Assembly: GCF_900105765.1 (NCBI RefSeq)
Contig: NZ_FNTX01000001.1
Coordinates: forward strand, 186,001 to 250,000
Source: Ruania alba
GTDB lineage: Bacteria > Actinomycetota > Actinomycetes > Actinomycetales > Beutenbergiaceae
Length of the DNA: 64,000 nt
Direction: 5' to 3'
A program made the position numbers and the translations under genes. The notes under the pieces were generated by a model. That model had not been told where the DNA came from. It worked only from the letters and a program-made list of their open reading frames with translations, and searched no databases. Below are positions 26,027 to 33,862 of the stretch, piece after piece (the stretch's first letter is position 1; each line of letters starts with the position of its first letter).

Positions 26027-26263
26027 GTGGACCCCCGCGTGACTCTCTACTCCCGACCCGGATGCCACCTGTGCGACGATGCGCGCCGCGTGGTGCGCGC
26101 CATCTGCGCGCGGACGGGAGACGAGTGGTCCGAGGTGAACATCGACGATGATGCCGACCTCACCACGCAGTACGGGGAGCTGATCCCGGTCGTCCTCGTC
26201 GACGGCCGGCAGATCGGGTACTTCCGGATCGATCCGGCACGCCTGCAGGCTGCTCTCGGCTGA
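26027..26263 (+). CDS. Glutaredoxin-like family protein
   Basis: A 78-residue thioredoxin-fold protein of the DUF836/glutaredoxin 2-like type: VTLYSRPGCHLCDDARRVV with the C-x-x-C pair, an intervening helix, and the cis-Pro strand LIPVVLVDGRQIGYFRIDP. GTG start. Such small proteins reduce disulfides; actinobacteria often lack glutathione and use mycothiol, so the electron donor is unknown. The gene ends at a strong hairpin shared with the convergent yceI gene. Confidence 0.85.
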   Translation: MDPRVTLYSRPGCHLCDDARRVVRAICARTGDEWSEVNIDDDADLTTQYGELIPVVLVDGRQIGYFRIDPARLQAALG

Positions 26264-26273
26264 TCCGCAGACG

Positions 26274-26331
26274 ACGACGGTGGCCTGAATGCCGTCGATC
26301 GTTCAGATCGCGACACCCAGGCCACCGTCGT
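26274..26331. terminator. Bidirectional terminator-like hairpin
   Basis: A 14-bp perfect stem (26274-26287 with 26318-26331; ACGACGGTGGCCTG and its complement) with a 30-base loop containing a further GATC...GATC pairing. It lies between the convergent glutaredoxin and YceI genes, so it can serve both. No U-tract, as is usual in high-GC actinobacteria. Confidence 0.7.
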
Positions 26332-26349
26332 GGTGGCGTGCGGAGGTGC

Positions 26350-26898
26350 TCAGGCCTGCTTCGCGGCCTGGACCTCGATCGAGATGGTGACCTTGTCACC
26401 GACCAGGAGGCCGCCGCCCTCGAGGGCGACGTTCCAGGTGAGGCCGAAGTCCTTGCGTGAGATGACGGTCTGAGCGGAGAAGCCGACCTTCTCCTCACCG
26501 TCTCCGGTGGCGAGGGCGCCGTTGAACTCCACCTCGAGCGCCGCATGCTGCGTGACGCCGTTGATGGTGAGGTCGCCGTGCAGGGTGAACTCCGCACCGT
26601 CGCCCTCCACGGACGTGCTGGTGAAGGTCCACTGCGGGTTGCTCGCGGAGTCCCAGAAGTCGGGGCTGGTCAGGTGCCCGTCACGCTGCTCGTTGCCGGT
26701 GTGCACCGAGCCGGACTCGATCGTCACCTGCGCAGCGGAGTCGGCGAAGTTCTCGGCCACGGTGAACGTTCCACCGAAGTCGGTGAAACGGCCCCGCACC
26801 TTGGAGATGCCGGAATGCCGGACGACGAACCCGACCTCGCTGTGGACAGTGTCGATGGCGTAGATACCGACGGGGACGGTGGTCACGGTGGTGCTCAC
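26350..26898 (-). CDS. YceI family protein
   Basis: A 182-residue lipocalin-like protein of the YceI/polyisoprenoid-binding family: YAIDTVHSEVGFVVRHSGIS, KVRGRFTDFGGTFTV, GNEQRDGHLTSPDFWDS, and the closing GDKVTISIEVQA. Members bind isoprenoid chains such as quinone tails in a beta barrel. Unlike E. coli YceI it has no signal peptide, so it is cytosolic. GTG start with AAGGAG upstream. Divergent from a MarR regulator that probably controls it. With menaquinone genes downstream, a quinone-related ligand is tempting but unproven. Confidence 0.88.
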   Translation of the reverse strand: MSTTVTTVPVGIYAIDTVHSEVGFVVRHSGISKVRGRFTDFGGTFTVAENFADSAAQVTIESGSVHTGNEQRDGHLTSPDFWDSASNPQWTFTSTSVEGDGAEFTLHGDLTINGVTQHAALEVEFNGALATGDGEEKVGFSAQTVISRKDFGLTWNVALEGGGLLVGDKVTISIEVQAAKQA

Positions 26899-27006
26899 TG
26901 GGGGACTCCTTCAGAAAATGGTTGAATGTTTCACTAAATACGGTGCCGGACAACTACTCTCCTGTCAAGAGAAACCACGAGAGACAGATCACCTGGAGGG
27001 ACCGAG

Positions 27007-27477
27007 ATGACACAGCCGCGATGGCTGGACCAGGAGCAGCAGCGCCATTGGCGGTCCCTGCTGGAAGGATGCTGGTCACTCTTCGAGGCGCTCGGTCGTG
27101 ATCTTGAGGAAGCCGCTGAGCTGTCCATGAACGAGTACGAAGTGCTCGTGCGGCTCAGTGAGTCAGAAGACCGTGCCCTGCGCATGTCCGCGCTCGCCGA
27201 CCAGGTCGTCTCGTCCCGCTCCCGCCTCACCCATACCGTGCGCCGGATGGAGTCGGCCGGGCTGGTCGAGCGCCGCACCAGCTGTGACGACGGACGCGGG
27301 GTGGACTGTGTGCTCACCGATGCCGGGTACGACCGCTTGGTGGCCGCGGCGCCCGCGCACGTGGAGTCCGTGCGCCGACGGCTCGTGGACGTCCTCACCC
27401 CCGAACAGCTGACGGCGGTGGGGGAGGCGTTCGAGCGGGTCACCCTCGAGCTCGAGGCCGACCACCAGGACGAGTAG
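27007..27477 (+). CDS. MarR family transcriptional regulator
   Basis: A 156-residue winged-helix repressor. Seen: ELSMNEYEVLVRLSESEDRALRM leading into the HTH (SALADQVVSSRSRLTHTVRRM) and the wing VERRTSCDDGRGVDCVLTD, then the dimerisation helices. Strong ribosome binding site GGAGGG before ATG. Its divergent neighbour is yceI; the intergenic stretch contains an AT-rich segment (TTGAATGTTTCACTAAAT around 26922-26939), a reasonable place for the operator, though no clean palindrome is visible. Confidence 0.9.
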   Translation: MTQPRWLDQEQQRHWRSLLEGCWSLFEALGRDLEEAAELSMNEYEVLVRLSESEDRALRMSALADQVVSSRSRLTHTVRRMESAGLVERRTSCDDGRGVDCVLTDAGYDRLVAAAPAHVESVRRRLVDVLTPEQLTAVGEAFERVTLELEADHQDE

Positions 27478-27488
27478 GCGGTTTCATC

Positions 27489-27527
27489 AGCCACCGCCCA
27501 AGGTGAGCCGCCTCACGTGCGGTGGCT
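27489..27527 (+). terminator. Nested hairpin after the MarR gene
   Basis: A 9-bp perfect stem (AGCCACCGC at 27489-27497 with GCGGTGGCT at 27519-27527) encloses a second stem GTGAG/CTCAC. It begins 12 bp after the marR stop and ends 46 bp before the phosphatase start, so it may separate the two units. Confidence 0.5.
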
Positions 27528-27573
27528 CCGCCGTCGTGCCCTCACCCCGGGCGGAGTTTGCGACACTGTTGCC

Positions 27574-28218
27574 ATGGCGTACACCACGGTCCACCTGCTC
27601 CGGCACGGCGAGGTCTACAACCCCGAGCGTGTGCTGTACGGCCGTCTCGACGGCTATCACCTCTCCGAGCGGGGACGGGAGATGGCCGCACGGGTCGCGA
27701 GCACCCTGCACGAGCGTGGTGCTGACATCGTCTCGGTGACCGCCTCGCCGCTGCTGCGCGCACAGGAGACAGCCGCTCCCGTGGCTGAGGCGTTCGGCCT
27801 GAAGATCGCCAGCGACGAGCGGGTGATCGAGGCAGGGAATGACTTCGAGGGCAGCGCCGTGGCCAAGAATCCCGCTCAGCTGCTGCACCCGGCGCGCCTG
27901 GTGAAGCTGCTGAACCCGTGGCGCCCCTCCTGGGGTGAGCCATATGTGGAGGTGATCGCCCGCATGACGGCGGCTGTCCGGGAGGTGCGCGCTGCCGCCG
28001 AGGGGCATGAAGCCGTCGTGGTCTCTCACCAGCTGCCGATCTGGGCGATGCGCCGCCACCTCGAGGGACGGTCCATGGTGCACGACCCTCGGCAGCGGCG
28101 ATGCACCCTCGCGTCGCTGACCTCCCTCACCTTCGACGACGGCACGCTCGTGGCGCTGGACTACGAGGAGCCGTGCCGTGACCTGCTCCCGGACTCCTCC
28201 ACGGCGGTCCTGCCGTGA
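27574..28218 (+). CDS. Histidine phosphatase family protein
   Basis: A 214-residue member of the phosphoglycerate-mutase-like superfamily. The catalytic motif LLRHGEVYNPERVLYGRLDG is at residues ~8-27, a second RAQETAAP block follows, and the late VVVSHQLPIWAMRR provides the second catalytic His. It is a phosphatase rather than a glycolytic mutase by length and lack of the mutase insert. The stop overlaps the start of the next gene (GTGA), tying it to the cytochrome c assembly operon, a linkage seen in many actinobacteria; its substrate is unknown. Confidence 0.87.
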   Translation: MAYTTVHLLRHGEVYNPERVLYGRLDGYHLSERGREMAARVASTLHERGADIVSVTASPLLRAQETAAPVAEAFGLKIASDERVIEAGNDFEGSAVAKNPAQLLHPARLVKLLNPWRPSWGEPYVEVIARMTAAVREVRAAAEGHEAVVVSHQLPIWAMRRHLEGRSMVHDPRQRRCTLASLTSLTFDDGTLVALDYEEPCRDLLPDSSTAVLP

Positions 28219-28823
28219 ACCTGCGGTTCCCCGAGTTCACCGGGCCGCGGCGGCGGGGCGTCCTGCTCGGCGGCATGGCCGCTGTGCTCGTGCTCGCCGG
28301 ATGTTCCGGCCAGGATGCCATCACCGACGACGGCGTGACCTCCGGCTACGTCGCGGGAGACGGCACCATCGAGACCTGGGCGCCCGCCGAGCGGAGCGAG
28401 CCGGTCGAGCTCAGTGGCGAGAGCTATCACGAGGAGCCGGTGGACATCGCCGACTGGCGCGGCGGCCCCGTGGTGCTGAACTTCTGGTACGCCGAGTGCC
28501 CACCCTGCCGGGCCGAGGCGCCCGACCTCGCCCAGGTGTCGCAGGACTACGCCGACGACGGTGTCCACTTCCTCGGGGTGAATCACACCAACGACGCCGG
28601 CACTGCGCTGGCGTTCGAGCGCCGCTTCGACGTGCCCTACCCGAGCCTGCACGACCGTGATGCCGAGGGCGTGGCAGCCGTGCAGGGGGTGGTGCCGCTG
28701 CAGGCGATGCCGAGCACCGTGGTGCTCGACGCCGAAGGTCGAGTGGCCGCACGGGTGATCGGCCTGGTCGAGGCGAGCACGCTCAGCGGCCTGCTCGACG
28801 ACGTGCTCGCCGAAGCACCATGA
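28215..28823 (+). CDS. resA: ResA/TlpA-type thioredoxin lipoprotein
   Basis: A 202-residue extracytoplasmic thiol-disulfide reductant for System II cytochrome c assembly; it keeps the haem-binding Cys pair of apocytochrome reduced. A lipoprotein signal ends VLVLAGC with the lipid Cys at 30. The thioredoxin fold contains NFWYAECPPCRAEAP with active-site Cys 95 and Cys 98, and AMPSTVVLD with the cis-Pro. GTG start overlapping the phosphatase gene, ATGA overlap with ccdA. Electron supply by CcdA is expected from the adjacent gene. Confidence 0.92.
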   Translation: MNLRFPEFTGPRRRGVLLGGMAAVLVLAGCSGQDAITDDGVTSGYVAGDGTIETWAPAERSEPVELSGESYHEEPVDIADWRGGPVVLNFWYAECPPCRAEAPDLAQVSQDYADDGVHFLGVNHTNDAGTALAFERRFDVPYPSLHDRDAEGVAAVQGVVPLQAMPSTVVLDAEGRVAARVIGLVEASTLSGLLDDVLAEAP

Positions 28824-29623
28824 ACTGGCTGAACGACCTCGGCGCCACGTTCGCCGAGACCGTCTTCTCCGGCTCCATGCTGGCGGCCGCGCCGGTGGCA
28901 CTGATCGCCGGATTCATCTCCTTCGCCTCCCCGTGCGTGCTGCCGCTGGTGCCCGGTTACGTCGGTTACGTCGGTGGCATGGTCGGCGCCGACACCGCGG
29001 GCACCCGGTCGGGAGGAGGCGGCACCGCCACCGTGGCCGCCCCGGCGCGTCGGCGTCTCGTGCTCGGAGTGCTCGCCTTCGTGGCCGGCTTCACCGCCGT
29101 GTTCACCGCCACCACGATGGCCCTGGCCGGTGTCGGCCTCGCGCTGGTGCAGTGGCAGGAAGAGATCACCCGGGTGCTCGGTGTGGTGGTGATCCTGATG
29201 GGGTTGGCCTTCCTCGGCGCCGTGCCTTTCCTGCAGCAGGAACGCCGGATCCAGCTCAGCCCGCGCGCCGGGGTCTGGGGAGCGCCGCTGCTCGGCGTGG
29301 TGTTCGGCCTCGGCTGGATCCCGTGCATCGGTCCCACTCTTGCCGCTGTACAGACCCTCGCGATCAATGGCGCCGACCCGGCGCGCGCCCTGGCGCTGGT
29401 GCTGCTCTACTGCGTAGGACTGGGCCTGCCGTTCGTGCTCGTGGCGCTCGGCCTGCGCTCGTCCCAGCGTATGCTCACCGTGCTGCGGCGGCACCGGCTG
29501 CTCATCAAGCGGATCGGCGGCAGCCTGCTGGTACTCATCGGTCTCGCGCTGGTGACTGGCCTGTGGGGGCAGCTGGTGGGTTCGCTGCAGGGCCTGATCG
29601 CCGACTTCGAGGTGCTCGTATGA
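28820..29623 (+). CDS. ccdA: Cytochrome c biogenesis protein CcdA
   Basis: A 267-residue membrane protein of the DsbD/CcdA transmembrane family with six to seven helices. It moves reducing equivalents from cytosolic thioredoxin to ResA. The two redox cysteines are visible in SFASPCVLPLVPGYVGYV and GWIPCIGPTLAAV. The loop between the first helices is Gly/Ala rich. It overlaps both neighbours by ATGA junctions, showing a single translationally coupled operon. Confidence 0.94.
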   Translation: MNWLNDLGATFAETVFSGSMLAAAPVALIAGFISFASPCVLPLVPGYVGYVGGMVGADTAGTRSGGGGTATVAAPARRRLVLGVLAFVAGFTAVFTATTMALAGVGLALVQWQEEITRVLGVVVILMGLAFLGAVPFLQQERRIQLSPRAGVWGAPLLGVVFGLGWIPCIGPTLAAVQTLAINGADPARALALVLLYCVGLGLPFVLVALGLRSSQRMLTVLRRHRLLIKRIGGSLLVLIGLALVTGLWGQLVGSLQGLIADFEVLV

Positions 29624-31260
29624 GCTACGAACCGGTCGGGCTGAAGGGGGCGGCGTACCCCGAGCAGGAACGGGCGGCCCGGGGTGGCGCCACCGGTGGA
29701 CCGAGGCTCGGAATGCGTGGCTGGCTGCGCTGGGTCTGGCGCCAGCTCACCAGCATGCGGGTGGCCCTGATGCTGCTTCTGCTGCTCGCCGTGGTCGCCC
29801 TGCCTGGTGCCTTCTTCCCGCAGCGGTCGGTGGACCCGAACGCGGTGCTGCAGTACTACCGGGACAGCCCCGACACCGCCGAGCTGCTGGACGCCCTGTT
29901 CCTGTTCGACGTGTATTCCTCCCCGTGGTTCTCCGCGGTGTACCTGCTCCTGTTCACCTCCCTGATCGGGTGCATCGTGCCGCGCACCTGGTCCCACCTG
30001 AAGAACCTGCGCTCCGAACCCACCCGGGTGCCGCGCCGCCTCTCCCGGTTCGAGGTCCGTTCCGAGCTCCGCACCGGCGGTACCCCTGCGGAGACCGAAC
30101 GCACCCTCCTGGCCGCCCTCGGCAGGCGGTACGCCCACCGCACCGGGATCGAGGAGGTCACGACGGCGTCCGGTACGCCGGTGCAGATCCGCACCATCTC
30201 CGCCGAGCGAGGAAAGGGGCGGGAGGCCGGCAACCTGCTCTTCCACCTCGCCCTGGTCGGACTGTTGGTGGTGACGGCGTGGGGCCAGCTGGTGCACTAC
30301 CGGGGACAGATCGTGGTGGTCGAGGGCCACACGTTCGTGAACGCCCCGCTGGACTACGACTCCTTCGACACCGGCGCCTGGTTCGATGCCGAATCGATGG
30401 AGCCGTTCCGGCTGCGGCTCGACGACTTCTCCTCCGTCTTTACCGACGACGCACAGCCCCGTGACTTCACCGCGTCGGTGACGATGCTCTCCCCGGACGG
30501 GGCTGAGCAGCAGCAGGACATCGTGCTGAACCAACCCCTCGAGACCAATTCCACCCGCGTCTACCTCACCGGCAACGGGTACGCCCCGAACGTCACGGTC
30601 ACCGATGGTGACGGTGAGGTGGCGTTCGCCGAGCCCACCATGTTCCTGCCGTCGGGGGATCTGTTCTACACCTCCAACGGTGTGATCATGGCGCCGGACG
30701 CGAACAGCGGCGAGCAGCAGCTGGGGTTCAGTGGGGTGCTCCTGCCGACAGTCATCGAGAGCCCCGAGGGTGAGCCGATGGGTTCGGCCTACCCGGAGGC
30801 GATCGACCCGGTGCTGGTGCTCACCCTGTACGTCGGGGACCTGGGCCTCGACGACGGGCAGCCGCAGAACCTGTTCACCCTGGACACCACGAATATGGAC
30901 GAGGTGACCGCCGCCGACGGTGACCCCGTCCGGCTGGTGCTCCGCCCGGGCGAGACCCTGGAGCTCCCAGACGGTCTCGGCACCATCACCTTCGAGGACC
31001 TGCCCCGGTTCGCCGCGCTGGACGTGCGCTATGACCCGTCCATCGCCTCGATGGGCGTCTTCGCCGGACTCGCATTCGTGGGCCTGATCGCGTCGTTGTT
31101 CCTGCCGCGGCGCCGGGTCTGGGCGAAGATCGCCCCGGGACCGGACGGCACTACAGTGGTGACGGCGGCAGCGCTGGCCCGTGGGGACGATCCGGGACTG
31201 CGTCGTGAGCTGGACCGAATCCTCGACCCCCTCGGCCGGCAGACGAAGGAGAACCCGTGA
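29620..31260 (+). CDS. resB: Cytochrome c biogenesis protein ResB (Ccs1)
   Basis: A 546-residue membrane protein of System II haem ligation. Helices: MRVALMLLLLLAVVALPGAFF near residue 47, AVYLLLFTSLIGCIVP near 105, LLFHLALVGLLVVTAWGQL near 207, and a C-terminal VFAGLAFVGLIASLF helix; a large extracytoplasmic domain lies between the last two. ResB with CcsB/ResC transports haem and attaches it to apocytochrome c. ATG at 29620 overlaps the ccdA stop; an upstream in-frame extension of >200 codons is a shadow of ccdA and was discarded. Confidence 0.93.
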   Translation: MSYEPVGLKGAAYPEQERAARGGATGGPRLGMRGWLRWVWRQLTSMRVALMLLLLLAVVALPGAFFPQRSVDPNAVLQYYRDSPDTAELLDALFLFDVYSSPWFSAVYLLLFTSLIGCIVPRTWSHLKNLRSEPTRVPRRLSRFEVRSELRTGGTPAETERTLLAALGRRYAHRTGIEEVTTASGTPVQIRTISAERGKGREAGNLLFHLALVGLLVVTAWGQLVHYRGQIVVVEGHTFVNAPLDYDSFDTGAWFDAESMEPFRLRLDDFSSVFTDDAQPRDFTASVTMLSPDGAEQQQDIVLNQPLETNSTRVYLTGNGYAPNVTVTDGDGEVAFAEPTMFLPSGDLFYTSNGVIMAPDANSGEQQLGFSGVLLPTVIESPEGEPMGSAYPEAIDPVLVLTLYVGDLGLDDGQPQNLFTLDTTNMDEVTAADGDPVRLVLRPGETLELPDGLGTITFEDLPRFAALDVRYDPSIASMGVFAGLAFVGLIASLFLPRRRVWAKIAPGPDGTTVVTAAALARGDDPGLRRELDRILDPLGRQTKENP

Positions 31261-32228
31261 ATATCGAGCTCGACATCTGGAGCACCCTCTTCGTCTACGC
31301 GGCGATGGCCTGCTACACGGTGGCCATGGTGGCGTTCGCCGTCGACATCTCCGCCCTCGGCGGCGGTGCGAGCAAGGGCCGGCGCCGTCGCGCGGCCGGG
31401 ATCGGGATGACCACCACCTGGCTCGCCGTCGCGGTGCTGGCCGTGGGCACCCTGCTGCGGGCGCTCGCGGCCGGGCGGGTGCCGTGGGCGAACATGTACG
31501 AGTTCACCCTCATGTTCACCTTCTTCCTGACCGCGATCTTCCTCGTGGTGCAGCAGCGGCGGGACATCCGCTACGTCGGTGTCGGCGTGACCCTGCTCTC
31601 CTTGCTCGCGCTCGGTCTGGCGGTGACGAGCCTGCACGTCGCGGCCGACGGGGTGCAGCCGGTACTCGACAGCTACTGGCTCGTTATCCACGTCTCCGTG
31701 GCCACGCTCGCCACCGGTCTGTTCGGTGTGAGTGCCTTGGTCTCGATCCTGCAGCTGGTCCGGGGGCGCGGTCATGACCAGGGCAGTGCCGCCGGCACTG
31801 CTGCCCCGCAGGGCCCCGACGGCGGGTCCCCGGCTTCGGGGGAGGGGGGCACCGTGGCCACGGCTACCGCGCCGCCCCAGGCCACGCGTCTGAGCCGTGT
31901 GCTGGAGGCACTGCCGCCCGTCATCGATCTGGAGCGGGTCGCGTACCGGCTGAACGCCGTCGGGTTCGTGGCCTGGACGTTCACCCTGGTGGCCGGTGCC
32001 ATCTGGGCTGAGCACGCCTGGGGTCGCCCGTGGGGCTGGGATCCGAAGGAGACCTGGACGTTCGTGATCTGGGTGATCTACGCCGCGTACCTGCACGCCC
32101 GGGTGACCACCGGCTGGGCGGCGAACAAGTTCGCCTACTTCGCGCTCGTCGGCTTCATGGCGCTGCTGGCCAATTTCTATATCGTGAACATCTTCTTCAA
32201 CGGCCGGCACTCCTACTCGGGCTTGTGA
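31257..32228 (+). CDS. ccsB: Cytochrome c biogenesis protein CcsB (ResC/CcsA family)
   Basis: A 323-residue haem handling protein. The tryptophan-rich WWD motif is present (HAWGRPWGWDPKETWTF), along with eight hydrophobic segments and conserved His in LVIHVSVATLATGLF and YLHARVT. The linker between helices 5 and 6 (~residues 175-215) is unusually rich in Gly, Ser and Ala. GTG start with AAGGAG, overlapping the resB stop by GTGA. The last 16 bases overlap the convergent PLDc_N gene. Completes the System II set with ResB. Confidence 0.94.
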   Translation: MNIELDIWSTLFVYAAMACYTVAMVAFAVDISALGGGASKGRRRRAAGIGMTTTWLAVAVLAVGTLLRALAAGRVPWANMYEFTLMFTFFLTAIFLVVQQRRDIRYVGVGVTLLSLLALGLAVTSLHVAADGVQPVLDSYWLVIHVSVATLATGLFGVSALVSILQLVRGRGHDQGSAAGTAAPQGPDGGSPASGEGGTVATATAPPQATRLSRVLEALPPVIDLERVAYRLNAVGFVAWTFTLVAGAIWAEHAWGRPWGWDPKETWTFVIWVIYAAYLHARVTTGWAANKFAYFALVGFMALLANFYIVNIFFNGRHSYSGL

Positions 32229-32584
32229 CCGCCTGAGGATCCGTTCTCGGATCCGTTCTCGGATCCGTTCGACTCGTCGTCCTCGTCCTCGGGGGCGTCC
32301 GCCGGGGGCTTCGGCTTGGTACGCCGGTCCAGGTCGGCGAGGAAGGCGGCGTCGTCGTCGGGGGCGAGCGGTTGGGTGCGCTGTGGCCTCGCCGGGCGGC
32401 CGGATGCCCCGGGGCTGCGAGAGACCGCCAGCCAGATGATCGCGCCGAGCACCGGAAGCGCGATGATCAGGGTCACCCACAGCCAGGTGGGTATCCCTTT
32501 ACGCCGCTCTTCCTCGCCTCCGACGCAGTCGATCACCGAGTACACCGTGAGGGCCAGCACAGCCAGGAACAGCAGGATCCTCAT
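32213..32584 (-). CDS. PLDc N-terminal-domain membrane protein
   Basis: A 123-residue protein with two helices (LLFLAVLALTVYSVIDCV and WLWVTLIIALPVLGAIIWLAV) of the 'phospholipase D nuclease N-terminal' (PLDc_N) type, which despite its name has no nuclease domain. The C-terminal half is hydrophilic and acidic and ends in an Asn-Gly-Ser-Glu repeat encoded by a 12-bp tandem DNA repeat (GGATCCGTTCTC, 32237-32270 on the plus strand, almost three copies). Its 3' end overlaps ccsB. Such proteins are frequent next to ccsB and menaquinone genes in actinobacteria; role unknown. Confidence 0.75.
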   Translation of the reverse strand: MRILLFLAVLALTVYSVIDCVGGEEERRKGIPTWLWVTLIIALPVLGAIIWLAVSRSPGASGRPARPQRTQPLAPDDDAAFLADLDRRTKPKPPADAPEDEDDESNGSENGSENGSSGGHKPE

Positions 32585-32606
32585 CCGATGAGCCTACGCT
32601 GTGTTC

Positions 32607-32948
32607 ATGCCTGTTCTCGTCTACAGTGTGCTGCGCATCCTGCTCATCGTCGCGGCCGGTCTAGGTCTCTACCTGGCCGGGATGCGTGGGGTGCTGCTGG
32701 TTGCTGCGGCTGTGCTGATCGGGGCCGGGCTGAGCTACGTGCTGCTGGACAGGTTCCGCCGTGCCTCGGCTGCCTGGCTGCAGGAGCGAGGCGGCGGTCG
32801 GCCGAGCAAGTTCGCTGAGGCGATGGGATCGGATGCCCGCGAGGAGGACGAGATGCTAGCCGGGATGCAGGACCCACCATCGACGGCGGAGCCCGACCCT
32901 GAGAACTCAGACGAGAAGAACGACCCCGAGGCCCAGCCCGAGCGCTAG
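32607..32948 (+). CDS. DUF4229 family membrane protein
   Basis: A 113-residue protein with two N-terminal helices (YSVLRILLIVAAGLGLYLAG and VLLVAAAVLIGAGLSYVLL), a short basic stretch (DRFRRASAAWLQE) and an acidic tail (DPENSDEKNDPEAQPER). This is the DUF4229 layout, commonly found beside menA in actinobacteria. ATG at 32607 preferred over a GTG two codons upstream. Its 3' end overlaps the convergent menA gene by 42 bases. Confidence 0.75.
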   Translation: MPVLVYSVLRILLIVAAGLGLYLAGMRGVLLVAAAVLIGAGLSYVLLDRFRRASAAWLQERGGGRPSKFAEAMGSDAREEDEMLAGMQDPPSTAEPDPENSDEKNDPEAQPER

Positions 32949-33776
32949 CTCGAGCAGCCCGGTCCGGGCAAGCACCTGGATGAGCTCGCGGCCCGAGGCA
33001 CCACCGAGAACCTGCGCCGAGAGTCGCAGCACCGGTAGCACCAGCCCGATCAGCAGCAACGCCCACGGCGCCCAGAACGCGATGGCCAGTGCACAGGCCA
33101 CCGCAGCGAGCAGCAGGACAACGTAGGCAAGGCGGGCACGCCGTTCGCCCAACCGCACCGCGAGGGTGCGCTTGCCGGCGACCTCGTCCGTGGGGATGTC
33201 CCGGATGTTGTTCACCATCAGCAGCGCGCACGCCACGGCACCGATCGCGCAAGCCGCCAGCACCGCCGGTCCGGTGATCGTGCGAGCCTGGGTGTAGGTG
33301 GTGCCCAGGGTGGCGACCAGGCCGAAGAACACGAAGACGGCCACCTCGCCGAGTCCGCGATAGCCGTAGGGGTTCCGGCCGCCGGTGTAGAACCAGCCGG
33401 CCAGCACGCACGCAGCCCCCACGGCGATCAGCCACCACGTCCCGGCGAGCGCACAGAGCAGCACCCCGAGCACACCAGCCACGGCGAAGGCGGCGAATGC
33501 CGCCCGCTTCACTGCCCTCGGGGCCACGGCCCCGGAGGCGGTCAGTCGCACCGGCCCCACCCGCGCATCGTCGGTACCACGGATGCCGTCGGAATAGTCA
33601 TTCGCGAAGTTCACCGCCACCTGCAGGGCGAGTGCCACCCCCGCAGCGAGCAGCGCCCGGACGGGGGAGGCAGCGCCGGCGAACGCGGCGGCTCCGGTGC
33701 CCGCGAGCACCGGAGCCAGGGCGGCTGGCAGGGTGCGCGGGCGTGCGCCGGTGGCCCAGTCACGCAGGGTGGGCAT
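32907..33776 (-). CDS. menA: 1,4-dihydroxy-2-naphthoate polyprenyltransferase
   Basis: A 289-residue UbiA-family membrane enzyme that attaches a polyprenyl chain to 1,4-dihydroxy-2-naphthoate, giving demethylmenaquinone. The prenyl-diphosphate-binding Asp motif is NFANDYSDGIRGTDD near residue 56, and a second Asp-containing loop is MVNNIRDIPTDEVAGKRTLA near residue 189. About eight to nine helices. It lies 86 bp behind menE on the same strand. The product is the substrate of the MenG methyltransferase encoded at 55.7 kb. Confidence 0.95.
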   Translation of the reverse strand: MPTLRDWATGARPRTLPAALAPVLAGTGAAAFAGAASPVRALLAAGVALALQVAVNFANDYSDGIRGTDDARVGPVRLTASGAVAPRAVKRAAFAAFAVAGVLGVLLCALAGTWWLIAVGAACVLAGWFYTGGRNPYGYRGLGEVAVFVFFGLVATLGTTYTQARTITGPAVLAACAIGAVACALLMVNNIRDIPTDEVAGKRTLAVRLGERRARLAYVVLLLAAVACALAIAFWAPWALLLIGLVLPVLRLSAQVLGGASGRELIQVLARTGLLELALGLGLGVVLLV

Positions 33777-33862
33777 GCGGGCTCCGATCGAGAAGGGGGA
33801 CGGCTCGAAGAAGGATAGTCAATCCCGGCCCTGGAGATTGCATGTCGTTCTGGGCTGCCGGG

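Noticed and set aside
28933-29619. Upstream extension of resB
   Set aside because: It is the +1/+2 shadow of ccdA; resB starts at the ATGA overlap at 29620.
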